Assembly: GCA_947034895.1 (NCBI GenBank)
Contig: OX344765.1
Span: forward strand, 14,451,001-14,515,000
From: Rhytidiadelphus loreus
Lineage: Eukaryota > Streptophyta > Bryopsida > Hypnales > Hylocomiaceae
Length of the DNA stretch: 64,000 nt
Direction: 5' to 3'
Shown piece after piece: positions 11,306 to 23,007 of the stretch (positions are counted from its first letter, which is position 1; each line of letters begins with the position of its first letter). Made by a program: the position numbers and the translations under genes. The notes beneath the pieces were generated by a model that was not told the DNA's origin, searched no databases, and saw only the letters and a program-made list of their open reading frames with translations.

Positions 11306-11860
11306 TTAAGCAGATGATTCACATGGAACTTGAAAGGATAATTTTGACAATGACGAGCATGTCCTTCTAGAGTTAAATCGATGGAGTTTCATTTGCAACT
11401 TGGGCATTTTTCAAGGTGTGTAGTCTACAACATAAATCTATTTTCAGTTCTAGTTTTTAGAGCTTGTTGTAGATGAATGTTGCAATTTCCAATGTCTATA
11501 ACCATTCCAATATTAATAATGAAATATCAATTTGGAAGTATAAAAGTTGCAAGAACTCTTTTCTGACTAACTCTAGTTTTCATGTTTTTACATGCAAAAG
11601 TTTTAGACAAGGTGTGATTTGGGGCATAGCTTGTCTAAATCTCCCATCAACACTCTATGCATTTCCAAAACCAATATGTACGTATGTTGAAGAAATGATT
11701 TTAGAACATCTACCAAAAAAATATTTGACTATAATTGTTCATAACTTTGGCATAATGGAATCCAAATGTAGTGTTCTTTGGTGTGTTGGAACCTCCTTTC
11801 CCTTGCCAACAAGAAAATATGAAATTTGATCAATCCAATAGCATTAGAGAAAATTTGAGG

Positions 11861-12190
11861 CTCCCAAAGGGCTGCTCCACAACCTTTCGAGGTACCCTGA
11901 AATTTACTCTTTTTTTGCTCAAAAATTTGTTTTTTCCCTATTTCCGCCCAACTGTACCTGCAATGACAATGGCGCAGGAACCAAAATTTACGAATAAATT
12001 TAAAAAATAAATTTAATCTTAAAAAAATAAAATTTAAATTTAAATTTATTTTTTTATTTTTTAAAATGTCGATTACTTACTGTTTTGGCAAGTAGTCAGC
12101 CAAGCTGATTGCTCACTATGGGATAGTTCTGGAGTGACAAGCTGAGCTCTGAAATAGCTTGGCTTGTCACTCAGGAGCAGCCCTTTGGAG
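11861..12190. mobile_element. Small MITE with CTCC(C)AAAGGGCTGCTCC ends (330 bp)
   Basis: The left end CTCCCAAAGGGCTGCTCC is mirrored at 12174-12190 by GGAGCAGCCCTTTGGAG, with one extra base on the left. The interior is very AT-rich (about 11995-12065). No clear target duplication was found, so the superfamily is open. Confidence 0.65.
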
Positions 12191-12315
12191 GGCTGATATT
12201 TCTTCTAATGAAATAACTAGGCACAATAGCAAGAAGTAGCAGTTATGTGGCACCCACCTTGTATGTTGTCTAGGCAAGTCTTATATCTGTCTATTATGAT
12301 CACAAATTATTTCTA

Positions 12316-12595
12316 GACACTTAAGCAATTTAATCTATTTGTGGCACGGGGGAGGTGGAGGAAAAAAAATTCTATATAGAGAAATAGATTTAAGAAGGAT
12401 TTCATAATTTTTGACATTTTTTCCCTCAAAAAGAAATTATCATGAATTTTTTCCATGAAGATTATGTTTGTCCCATTCTTGATATGTAGGCAAACCAATT
12501 TTCAACCATAGGTTGCTTACAAAGTGGATTTAGGTGATTATTGTGGCTTTCAATGTTCATGTTGTGATCATTTTATACTTTCAATGTACACCTCC
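12316..12595 (+). repeat. Dispersed repeat, copy A (inverted relative to 20040-20325)
   Basis: This block matches the reverse complement of 20040-20325 in order: CACTTAAGCAATTTA, then GAAATAGATTT, AAGGATTTCATA, a CCATGAAGATT block, CAACCATAGGTTG and GGCTTTCAATG. It has no coding signature. It is probably a fragment of an older mobile element. Confidence 0.55.
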
Positions 12596-13218
12596 CAGAC
12601 ATTTTGCTGCTCATGTTGGCCATGTTGTATATGAATTGTCACTTACAATATTGTTGATCAGAAATGGAAGACCCTAAGCTATGAAAATTGGTTTGACTCC
12701 TTTTTAGCACGTATAGTTTGCCTTTTCGTTGGACGTGGAATTACCTCTACTAAGTCTTGTTCTAAATGCAATTTTATTAAAGGCTGTGATTGGGGTGGAG
12801 GGCTTGAGAAGATCAATTTCAATTGGCTTTTCTCTAACACTGTTATATATGAAACACCCCAACTTTGAGACCAAACTTGCCTCTCCTTGGATTCTGGAAA
12901 AACACTGTTTTTTTGTTTAATTTTTGAAGGGTTTTAGGGTTTATGACTTTCCAGAAGAGGACCTGATGATCTGGATTATGTCAATGCCAGCTATGGACAC
13001 TGAAGCATTTTGTGGAGAGGTGAGTGGGTTCTTAGTTATTTCACTTGACATTTTTTCCTCAAAATTTGCCAAAGAATTGGTGACTTTTGTTGGACACTTT
13101 GATTCAAGCTTAGTAGTAACTAGTGTGCCATGTGGCATTGCCACAACCAAGCAAAAGAAAAAGTAATTTTTTAATTTTAAAAAACCAAAGATAACTCCAA
13201 AATTCATAACTTTCATAG

Positions 13219-13484
13219 TATGGGCAGTTTCGTTAAAATGGCGCCATTCCATTACTTTGGCAATTTTTATGGTTCAGACTAGGCAATTTTACAATTGTCA
13301 TAGATGTCATATTTATAATTCAAACCATGCCGTCCAAAATCTATACTATTCCTAGATTTTTGAAATCTATACAATTTGAAGATTTTTCAAATCTATATGT
13401 GTCTTAGATGTTACTTTCAGATTTCAGACCGGACGATCTGAAAATGGCACATGGAATACCGCCATTTTAATGAAATTGCCCATA
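13219..13484. mobile_element. MITE with TATGGGCAGTTTCGTTAAAA ends, copy 1
   Basis: The left end TATGGGCAGTTTCGTTAAAA and right end TTTTAATGAAATTGCCCATA are near-perfect inverted repeats. The interior carries repeated (A)AATCTATA and CTAGAT motifs plus GAAAATGGCACATGGAATA near the right end. Related copies lie at 18758-19330 (with a nested insertion) and 33047-33333. Terminal TA suggests a TA target. Confidence 0.7.
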
Positions 13485-13598
13485 AATAAAGAACAATTTT
13501 TTATTTCCTCCAAACACTTTGTTCATCTTTCAATTGGTTTAAAAGCTATCAATAGTTCAAGTTGAAATTTCAAATTCATAAATATTAAAAAACTCACT

Positions 13599-14323
13599 GG
13601 GTGAATGCAAGAAACACCGGTACTATTTGGCGTCACAATTGGAATGACGGAGATGCAATTTGTCATATCTTTTGGGAAATGAAGTCCATGTACTTGAAAT
13701 TTTTATTGGAGATGGCTAACTTAGAAGTCCTTAGATTCCTTACTTTTGAGAAATTTTGAAAAAAAATCCTTTAATTAAATTGTAATTTACCTAATTTGTC
13801 ACACTTTGCGTTTTAGGGGTTTTTAGTACTGTGGAGCATCCAAAAATGATGATGTATGTCTAGGATTGTTGTGAGCTATTGCCACAATAGAAGGGCATGT
13901 GCCCACCAAAGGGCATTCAAAAAAACACAATTCTTTGTCTTCAACATACATGCAAATAGGGGTCCCTTGCCCATAGCGCTCCTAACATTTATGATGGTTT
14001 CAATTTTTAGTTTTTGGTGAAATGTAATCACTATCAAGTCTCTACAAATGGTCAATTTTTAGTTTTTTTTTATTCATGATTTTCTAATTATTATTAATTT
14101 ATACTTAATTTTATCTACTTTCTGTGACAAACTGTCATCTTTTTTAAGTAGTACAATTTTAGTATTATAAAGTACTCAAAAGTACTACTGGCCGTTGATT
14201 TTTCAGATCAACGGTTGAAATTGCTCCATTTTACAGTACTAGTAGTACTTGTAGTACTGGGCAGAAAAAACATTGTTTTGGCATAACGCTCCCTAAATCG
14301 TTCGGTGTTTCTTGCATCCACCC
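13599..14323. mobile_element. MITE with GGGTG(A/G)ATGCAAGAAACACCG ends (725 bp)
   Basis: Inverted termini of about 30-40 bp begin GGGTGAATGCAAGAAACACC on the left and the complement of GGTGTTTCTTGCATCCACCC on the right. CACT occurs immediately outside both ends and may be a short target duplication. The interior has a small palindrome, CCGTTGATTTTTCAGATCAACGG, at about 14192-14214. No coding frame is present. Confidence 0.65.
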
Positions 14324-15154
14324 CACTTCTATTTTGGAACTAGTATAGTCCTCCAAATCCCATGTGATGGATCAAATTTATTTTCATGATACATAGTGTC
14401 TATCTGCAAATGCCAATTCCTCAATACCCATTATCCTAATCTTTTGATATACTAGTAAGGGGTCAATATTTAATGTTGACATTGGTGTTGAAAACAAAAC
14501 AAAACCATAAACTGAGAACTATATATTTTGTTTCATTTCTCTTCTAATCACTTTCATGTATGATCTAATATGCAAGACACACATTGAGATATTCCCAAGT
14601 TGATACTCTATACTAAGTAATGGTCAAGCTAGAATTTTTATATTTGTTTTCAATTTCTAAATTTACTTTCAACTTTCTCATTACTTCAAAGCACATATTT
14701 TACAAAAGTTCTCTTGTATTCAACTCTGTTAGTATATAATTCCTTGTATCAAATGTATGCAATAATTCACCATATACTAACTAGAAGTGGCTCATATTTT
14801 TGGTCTAGTATATGTTTGCTTGTTTGAGTTTGGTATAGTTTAAGATTTATAATCTTAATTGTTTTTTTAATTAAAAAAAAAAAAAAAAAAATTCCTTTAA
14901 ATGATCAAGAAGGTTGTTCCCTCAACTATAATTGGGTTCTATTTTATACCCTACTTTAATTCGAAAATTAACTCTTTTATGTCCCATGGACTTCCAACAA
15001 AAATCCGGGCCAGTGACCCACACACGTCAAGCTAGTATTGAATGATGTTATTCATCAGCTTTTGATCATGTATGTTAAAATTGGTGACTGCATTTATTTG
15101 GAGTTCTTTTTCAGAATTATAGCCTCGCAGGCATGACTTCTATAGGGTGGCTCC

Positions 15155-15351
15155 ACCCAATTCCAACCGGGACCCAATTCCAACCAAATGAAAAGCCCTC
15201 ATTGATTGTAGAAAACAAATCTGTGACTGTAGTACATGCCTTAACTTGCATGATTGTAAAGTTAAGGCATGTACAACAATCACACATTTGTATTCTGAAA
15301 TCTATTTACGCTTTTCATTTGGTTGGAATTGGGTCCCGGTTGGAATTGGGT
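15155..15351. repeat. Near-perfect long hairpin, 197 bp, with a doubled arm motif
   Basis: The left arm has ACCCAATTCCAACC, then GGGACCCAATTCCAACCAAA and TGAAAAGC. The right arm from about 15310 to 15351 is its exact inverted counterpart. A second inner pair (GTACATGCCTTAAC and GTTAAGGCATGTAC, 15231-15271) also pairs. The transcript would form a stem interrupted by a bulge. It stops about 30 bp before the decayed RAB2 coding start. It may be a foldback transposon or a small-RNA precursor; the sequence alone does not decide. Confidence 0.75.
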
Positions 15352-15382
15352 ACAGTTACAATAGCAAGTGCTGTTCAAAATG

Positions 15383-16074
15383 ATGGCCTACGCATTACTT
15401 AACTTATACGTTCAAGTACATTATTGTTGGAGACTCAGGTGTTGGAAAATGGCATGTCTTCAGTTGCAGTTTCCTCACAAAATAGTTCCAATTGTAAGTT
15501 GCACGATTTAACTGTTGGTGCCGAGTTTGGATCTCAGAGTATCAACATTGATGAGAAGAAGTCTGTGAAGCTTCAAATTTGTGACAACTTACATCTGGTA
15601 TGGATTGAAGCTTTCCTCTCAATCACAAGTTTGTACTTCAATGGAGCAGCAGCTGCTTTGATGGTGTATGACATTACCGGAAGTGAGAGAGTTTTGAACA
15701 CCTAGCCAATTTAGTCGGAAGACGTAGAAAGTCAAACCAACTATCATGATAATCGGTAACGAAATGGACCTATAGATCTGAAAGAGTTGTAAGTACTGAA
15801 GAAGCGGAACAATATGCCAAAGAAACGGTTTGGTGTTTATGGAGACATCTGCAGGCAAAATCTTTTCAGAACGTTGCCGAAGCATTTGTGAACGCAGCTA
15901 GTTAGAAAAATCTACCAAAAGATTGAAGAGGGCGTCATTGATATGTCTGATAAATCACGTGGCATTGAAGTTGCTTGGTGCACGGGATCCGCTACGGACA
16001 TGAGCACACAATTTACTACACACTTGATTATTGGTGAAAGGGATGCGTGCAGTGAAAAAATTTGGTTGTTGTAA
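15383..16074 (+). pseudogene. RAB2: Intronless, decayed RAB2-type small GTPase (processed pseudogene)
   Basis: Reading across frames, the protein blocks occur in RAB2 order. They are MAYA at the start, FKYIIVGDSGVGK (P-loop, about 15410-15450), VGAEFG (about 15512-15530), SVKLQI (15560-15580), SITSLYFNGAA then LMVYDIT (about 15620-15677), IMIIGNEMDL (the NKxD region, about 15745-15775), FMETSAGK (about 15836-15860), VAEAFVNAA, IYQKIEEGVIDMSD, and a terminal GCC-type prenylation end near 16064-16072. Several frameshifts and stops break it: after LLNLY, after VGK, and after ITGSERVLNT. Plant RAB2 genes normally have introns and none interrupts these blocks, so a retrocopy is the simplest reading. 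A functional protein cannot be made. Confidence 0.8.
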
Positions 16075-17504
16075 TGTGATGTGAAGAATGTAAGCAAGGA
16101 TTTGTTGCACAGGGTACAGCAGTTTTCTGCTTGATATGCTCTTTAACTTTTGTGTAATGAAGGAACATTTTTCTTCTCGAACCTTGAAGAAAGAAAGAAA
16201 GAAGAAAAAATTTGAAAATTTGCGTTTCTCTATTTATTGACTCCCTGCCTTTAGATCTAAGGTAAGCATCAAGTGGTTCCTCAAGAAATGAAGCATCAAT
16301 GTCATTGTATTAAGCAACCGAGTTGTTCGATTACATCCAAGCTTGGATTCTTCGAATTCTTTTGGATGCAATCAATTCATCTACGGTAGGGCATTCTAAT
16401 ATTGCGTGTCCCCCAAATGTGCGCATCTAATTTGCATAGAAAGAAGTGTGCAATAATAGGGCACCTTCAAAAATTCAAAGAATGGTTATTACGAAGCTTA
16501 TGAAATGAAGAGACTAGCAACAGCATAGCCAGACTAACAACCGACTTCGATCACCGATGAGCAGCTAATGGCTACCATCTGTTCCAAGTCTTGCAATTGA
16601 TCGTGTTGAGCACATCGATCACAATGTAGAGTCAATGAACTTAAGATATCATTGCTTAACTTGTTGTGCTACTGATATATTAATTCCCGGGAGGTGGTTT
16701 CGATCTATGCGCAGATTGAGTGTCTTACGAACCACAATTCAAAAGCTTCACTAGGGAATACTGTCATGGCCAGGTGATCTATGAGTTGCACATAGCGGCA
16801 GCAGCTCCCTAAGGAGGTTCTGAACTTCATGGCTAGCTAGCTCATTGATGATTTGGACGAGGTGTGCCGGAGGAGCGATCTCGAGTCTAACCAGGTTATT
16901 AATTTCTGAGATGAAACTGGTTTATGACACTTCAAATCCCAGTGACATGTTATTGCTGTAACTTGCAAGTGTCTCTTCTTACACGTCGTTTTAGAAGGGG
17001 GATCGGCGTCCTTGTCAAATGAATCAGATATACAGTATATACTAGTCTGTGATTGTGTAGAATAGTGTTTTCCAACAGAAACTTGCTCGAATTGAAGAGA
17101 GTACTCAATAGCTGGATAAGGAGCAGAAATGACGCTCGATCTATGTGCAGCAACACATCCATCGTCCTGTGCAAGACATGCAAGTGCACTTGCCCAGCGA
17201 AAATTCGAGCGTTTCTACCATGGCTGTGCGAATTTTTATAAAAAGACAATGATTCGAAGTACAGAATGGCGGATCGATCTACCATCTTAGCACTTACTTG
17301 CGTTAATTATGTACGGCAATCCCAGCTCTGGCATTCTCCTGTTGCTGTATCCCTGACTACACCAATTCAAGAAATTTGCAGCAGCAGCAGCCCTCTGTAG
17401 CGGTACCATATCCAAGCTAGATGCCGTTAAATAAACAACGATGATCACTACGGAACCCGACAGGCACGTAAAAACAGGTTTGTTTCTAATTAATCAGCAA
17501 CACA
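16075..17504. other. Intergenic stretch, more balanced composition, no supported gene
   Basis: The composition is less AT-rich than the surroundings, which hints at decayed coding or transcribed DNA. Short readable fragments such as EVLNFMAS and LIDDLDEVCRRSDLESNQVI (about 16818-16910) look protein-like, but stops and frame changes interrupt them and I could not assign a family. The first part after 16074 may be the 3' tail of the RAB2 retrocopy. An A-rich stretch, AAAGAAAGAAAGAAGAAAAAA, lies near 16190-16210. Confidence 0.35.
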
Positions 17505-17508
17505 TTAA

Positions 17509-17731
17509 TCCTTAAAAGGACGAAGGGGTGACCTTGGAAATCATCCCTTTTCATTACCGTGTGAATCATGGGCTTTAGAAATTACAAAAACACTCATTGC
17601 AAGTCAAACTACTGTAGAAGACCTTCCTTTTTCACAACAAAATTCTGAAGATGAATAGTTGCATTTATGTCCTATTGCAAGGATTCCTTGTTATCCATTG
17701 GACGCCAAACGTTCTCCTCGACGTTTAAGGG
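17509..17731. mobile_element. Mini TTAA element (223 bp), copy 1
   Basis: TTAA at 17505-17508 and 17732-17735 flanks ends reading TCCTTAAAAGGAC and GACGTTTAAGGG. The interior (GGGGTGACCTTGGAAATCAT) is about 90 percent like the element at 30237-30465 by eye. It lies only 13 bp left of the 927-bp TTAA element at 17745. Confidence 0.75.
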
Positions 17732-17744
17732 TTAAATGGGTTAA

Positions 17745-18671
17745 CCCCTAAAGGACCGGACTGTGTTTTTTGGTTGTATAGAAATTTTGGGCAGGTACCT
17801 ACGAGCAAATATTTTCATATTTGGGGCTAAAATTTTAATAGAATGTGGGGGCAAGGAATATCTTTCATACACACCAAATTTCATGATATTTGGAAATACG
17901 AGTCAAAAGTTATAACCTAATATGTTACTTTTTTCACCGACAGGGCAGTTCGGGCAGATCAGAAAAAATCACTTTTTTAAGAAACAAAAATTTGGAATTG
18001 ATTTTCTAGAGTTTCATATACACAAAAAGCTTTAAATCATTCCATTTTGATCAATGAGTCAAAAGTTATGAGGATTTTTTGTTTGCGGGCAGTTTTGGAT
18101 TTCCTACTCTAAAATAAACTTTGAAATCCTTTATCTTACCCAATTTTCAATATTTTTGGACAAAAATAAAATTGTAGGATGTAGATACATTATTACAACA
18201 TTTCAACCATTGGGATTGGAAATTTTCAATTCCATATTTAAATTGTAAATAATTTAGTATTTTTAATCATTCTCTACTACTATCTACTTACTATTTTTTT
18301 TCCTACATGTTGTACTATTCCAAATGATTTGAAAATTTTCAAGCATGTGGCCAACTTGTCTAGGAAAACAAATCCAAAGAAGCACCACCATTTAGGTCAT
18401 TTTTTTTATAGAAATGTGAGCTTGTGAAGTGCAGCTGCCCTGCTTTTCGCAGGGTAAAAAAAATGTTTTTAGTTAATTTGAATGCTTATATCTTGCAATC
18501 CACCCGGTGGAAATGTCTGAAATTTTTACCACATGTTTTTGATACTATATAATACAAGATCCTACGGTTAGATATATCAAAAAAAGTTTCTTTTCAAAAT
18601 TTTGGTACTTGTAGTAGAAATGGCAGTTTTGGAGCGTTTTTGGTGAAAGTATAGTGACGGTCATGTAAGGG
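17745..18671. mobile_element. piggyBac-like TTAA element, GGACC family, intact copy 1 (927 bp)
   Basis: TTAA at 17741-17744 and 18672-18675 flanks it. The left end is CCCCTAAAGGACCGGAC; the right end read inward on the other strand is CCCTTACATGACCGTCAC. Near the left end is GGGCAGGTACCTACGAG. It is near-identical along its length to 36467-37386. There is no coding capacity, so movement would need a transposase supplied from elsewhere. Confidence 0.88.
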
Positions 18672-18757
18672 TTAACACCAATTTGTAGTGGCAAAACACG
18701 TATGCATCTTCAAGCTGGGAAGTGCAAGTCTTGTGTTCAACGATTGTGCAATTCACC

Positions 18758-19330
18758 TATGGGGAATTTCGTTCATTAGAGGAGATTTCAGCCCCCTGGA
18801 GGACTGTGAGTTCCCAGACTGCGGGAACTGGTTCGCACGGGGCCGCAGCAACTTGCAGACGTGGAATGGCGACTTCCACGTCGAAAAAAAAAAAAAAAAA
18901 ATTGCATTTCAAGAGTAAAACTTCTTTTTTTTTTTTTTTTGAAATCTTTTTATCGGGAACAGCTGTTCCCCGAAAACTGCAAGGGGACAGTTCCCCGCAA
19001 CTGCTTGAAACGGCCCTCCAAGGGTCTGAAAACTCCTCTAATGAAAATGGTTGTATTGGATGTGCCATTTTCTGACCACCTGGTCTTAACTATATATAAA
19101 AGTGACATCTAGGATGGATATAGATTTAAAAAAACTAAGACTAGCGTAGATTTCAGATTGCAATGGTTTGAATTGTGAAAGTGCCATCTATGACACATGT
19201 AGATTTTAGGCATCTAGGAACAATATGGATATAAGAAATTTAGAATGGTTGTACATTTTAGATTGCTTGGTTTGAACTGCAAAAATTTCCAAAGTTGTAG
19301 AATTTTGCCATTTTAATGAAATTGCTCGTA
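18758..19330. mobile_element. MITE of the TATGGGCAGTTTCGTT family, split by a nested foldback
   Basis: The outer left end TATGGGGAATTTCGTT resumes as AAAATGG after 19043. It continues through GTGCCATTTTCTGACC to the right end TTTTAATGAAATTGCTCGTA. The missing middle of the left terminus is exactly where the nested element at 18774-19043 sits. Related copies are at 13219-13484 and 33047-33333. Confidence 0.65.
18774..19043. mobile_element. Nested foldback element inside the MITE at 18758-19330
   Basis: The ends CATTAGAGGAGATTTCAG and CTGAAAACTCCTCTAATG are inverted repeats. The stem continues through GGAACTG/CAGTTCCC-like segments (18800-18830 and 18985-19005), with A-tract and T-tract runs in the loop (18884-18900 and 18927-18941). 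Long open frames on both strands here are a by-product of the hairpin and are not called as genes. Confidence 0.65.
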
Positions 19331-19475
19331 AGGTAGAACTGCCCAATACCGCCATCCACCCAATTCAGACACCTAGGGAATGGTCCCATTTGCGTCAATG
19401 ATTCCCACCCATTACCACAATCTTACCAACTTATAATCATAATGGCAATGCACTTGAAAAGCAGACACGTCATCC

Positions 19476-19541
19476 CACGCTTTAATAAGGGTTTGTCCAC
19501 GCTTTAATAAGGGTTTGTCCACGCTTTAATAAGGGTCTACT
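19476..19541. repeat. Minisatellite, three 22-bp units
   Basis: CACGCTTTAATAAGGGTTTG plus TC is repeated three times in tandem; the last unit diverges. A fourth, degenerate start (CATGCTTTAA) follows at about 19543. Confidence 0.85.
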
Positions 19542-20039
19542 CATGCTTTAACATTTCACCTTTGAAAAATCACAGAAAATTCAATTCTTATCAGAATGTC
19601 TTCATTCTTTTTGCAAATGACTTCTCTCAAACTTTCCAGTCTCTGTAAAATGTGGGAGTTCAGAAATAACTTCTTTAAAACACCTAGACAACAAATTTGT
19701 ATGGTAATGGGTAGTTCTACCTTACCTGACAAATTTACTGGAAACTCGCAACTCACATGTGTTGGCAGTCGCATTCTAAAATGCCTTGTGACTCATTTGT
19801 TACCATTGTCACACACGTACATCAACTGACAAGAACAATAATTGTATATACACTTCAAGTGGAGGACAATGGTGTTTAGTGTTTACTTAAAATAGCTACA
19901 AACCTATGTGAACTTACAGTAGCCGACCCCTTTTTGACTAGGGACCTAATTTGCAAATAAGGCTGTTATGTTTTCGATTAGTTGTAGCTTGGATGACAAC
20001 TCATGTAGAGTAGGAGCAATACAAATGCTAGGGAGATGT

Positions 20040-20325
20040 ACATTGAAAGCATACAATGATCACAAGATGTACATTGGAAGCCACAACTATTGCTTACATT
20101 GAAGCATTGTTGATTTTGTAACCAACCTATGGTTGGAAATAGAGTGACCTAGATAATAAGAATAGGTTGAATGGAATCTTCATGGAAAAAAATTATGGTC
20201 ATTTTTTTTTGAAGAAAAAAATGTAAGAAAATATGAAATCCTTTTGAAATCTATTTCTCTAAACGGGAAAATTTTTCCCCTCACCATACCTATACAATAG
20301 ATATACTAAATTGCTTAAGTGATCG
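20040..20325 (-). repeat. Dispersed repeat, copy B (inverted relative to 12316-12595)
   Basis: This is the reverse-complement counterpart of the block at 12316-12595. Readable anchors are CATTGAAAGC, CAACCTATGGTTG, AATCTTCATGG, AAATCCTTT, GAAATCTATTTCTCTA and TAAATTGCTTAAGTG. No gene is present. Confidence 0.55.
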
Positions 20326-22980
20326 GGAAGGGGTCATCTACTTTAAATTGAGGAAGGTTATAACTTTTTCCACAAAACCTTCATATTCTTGTCATACATG
20401 GGACCAATTGTCCAATTCTATTAATATTTAGTATTTTTTAAATTATAGTAAGATTTCACTAGTGTCCTCAAACTAAGAAACTAGTGCTAAATTGTATGTG
20501 GCTTGTCATTGCATTAGCATGTATATGATAGTAGCACTTTAGGCCCATGAATGTATAGCTTGAATTCTCCATTGTTCAGTTACATCTACATTACAATCAA
20601 ATAGATTGCAATTGAAAATGGATGCTATAAGTGAAATTAATAGAGGTGGCATATTCATCATTTGGGAATAAGTAATAGTAGAATTGCACACATATAATTT
20701 TGGTAGTATCACTCAAATTTCAAAACGTAAGGCAAGAATACTAGATTATTTATATGTAAATGCTCATTTGTACAATAGTCAACACCATGACAAAAATCTA
20801 CCTATTGCACTTTAACTACTCATAATTTTTGCATTCAATATTTAATTTTACTCTTGAACTTCACTTAAGTTTAGCATTGATTTGTTTAATGACAATAAAA
20901 TCAAACTTCATTGACTAACAAACAATACTATGAGAGAATTTTTTATTGGTTTTGAGTGGTATGAGACCTAAATTCTACACCCTAAATCCTAAACCAACAA
21001 CAGAAATAGATTAAACTTTAGTAAAATATTCTCTTAGTCAAAATCTTAAAATTTAATGAAAAATGTGAATAGAAGGTTGTTAGATTTTAATAGCTAGGGA
21101 GGTTAACGGGACTCAAAGTCCTAGAAGAGGTCATTGTAGGATCACAAGGGAGCTTGAAGGGTCTTCGCCCTTAAAAGTCTTAGAAATTATATTTTGAATG
21201 TAATGTGGTACTTATTCTTGTACTTATTCTATTGTGCTATAGTTGATCTTCATTTTGTGACAAAATTGGCAATAGTTTTTTTTTTTTGTTCATTTGGCAT
21301 ACAATATGCATAGATTGAGGTATACAATAGGTACAAAAGCTTTTATCCATGTTGAGATGAATCCATGACATATAGCACTCTGAATTTGAATCATTATTGC
21401 ACTACCTTCATCTCTTAAAAGCTATAAAATAACAAAACTATAATAATTTAAAAGCTATAAATGACAAAGAGTTTAGTTTCATAATGCAAATTCTATTCTT
21501 TTCATCTATTCTTTTTTATGAAGTTTTGTGGTGACTATGCTATGCCATTTAAGCTAGAGGGTTGCTATTATATAAGCCTAGGAGCGTGAGCCCGTGAGCC
21601 TAGAAGACTACACACCTATGTTATAGGTGTTTATATTGTAAAAACTTTTCATGATTATAAGAGAATTATGTTATAGATATCTATATTATAGGTGTTTATA
21701 GTATAAGCACCTTCAATGGTTGTAGGATATTTACTTGTACATATGCTCAAGGCTCACATTCTCACATTTTCATACTCACACTAGCATCCTTGAATTAAGC
21801 TAATTAGATTATTTTTGGAATAAGTTTTATATGAGGTCCCAACTCTAAAATAATGGTTTGAATATTTATGTGTATTTTAATAACTTCTAGATTCTTGTTC
21901 CTCATCCCAATTATGACTATCAAATAGAACTATTTTGAATTCAAATTTAACTAGTGATGTGAAACTCATCAAGTCTAATTTCTATATCTCTTTTAATATT
22001 AAAAACAACCTCAACTTAAACATTTTTTTTAATTTGAATTTTTGGTCTTTAATCGTAGCCTATTCATCAATTTTAAAATATAGAATGACACGAAAATTTG
22101 TTTTTCACTATGATTTTTTACATTATAGTATATACATATGGAGAAATACCTAGATTTTAAAAATGTATATTGTATTTGATATGAATTTTCTTCCTTTTGC
22201 TTTCAAAATTCCCATTGATTGCCTCAAAGAGCTCTTCAACTCCCATTGGTTGCATTTTAAAACCTCTAGTAAGTTTAGATGATGTAAGTCCTTACTACCT
22301 AAGTGAAAAAAATAACTCCAACCCTATTTGGATTGGTGTGAATTAAGAGTCTATTCATCTTGGGTCCATGTGCAACCCATAAGAGCTACAATGAGTGACA
22401 CCAAGACAACATACCTCCATTTAGAAGGGAAACCCTATTTGACGGAGTGATGTTTTGTTTTGTTTACATTGAGACTGAAGAGTTACAATTTTAAGCAATT
22501 GTTAGGTTATTTTACCTAAGTTAGCCACTGAAGTGAACACATCCAAAATGAACACATCCAAAATTGTTCAGGAATCCATTCTTAGCAAGCAGACTTCTAT
22601 TTGAAGTGTCCCCAAAAGTGCAATTAAGCCATTCCCATACTTAATTGTTACTGGTTGATTGTCGATTTCGTCAATTTTGGTGTTATGACCAAGTTTGTGA
22701 TAGTTTTAGTGGCCTAGGGAGTTCCACTTTGAAAATTCATAGTAGTTACCTGGCTTATCCAAATTATTATTATTATTTTTAAATCCATGATTTTGAATTG
22801 CTAATACTACAAAAATGTTTTTTTCTTCAAGAAAATGGTACTGTGGTGAATTGCTTATTTTGAAGGTGTACCTCCATCCCTCTCCATTGCTTCTAAAGCA
22901 TTCTTCCCTTTCCCCGTTGCCTCAACATCGCCTTACCCCGTCTTGTTCTGCCTCGAATTGCACTCTCTTGCTTCCAAATT
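20326..22980. other. AT-rich intergenic desert left of the 23-kb gene
   Basis: No coding frame with family features was found. There is a loosely repeated TATGTTATAGGTGTTTATA motif around 21620-21710. From about 22870 a CT-rich leader (CCATCCCTCTCCATTGCTTC) marks the approach to the gene starting at 23008 and is probably its promoter/5' UTR. Confidence 0.5.
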
Positions 22981-23007
22981 TTGCTCCCGTTTGTTTCTTC
23001 GAGCGCC

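Noticed and set aside
15133..15402. Open frame of 89 codons
   Set aside because: It lies across the 197-bp hairpin and merely reads through its arms.
18688..19112. Long overlapping open frames on both strands
   Set aside because: They arise because the region is a foldback element whose arms are complementary; A-tract and T-tract runs keep the frames open. No family signature.
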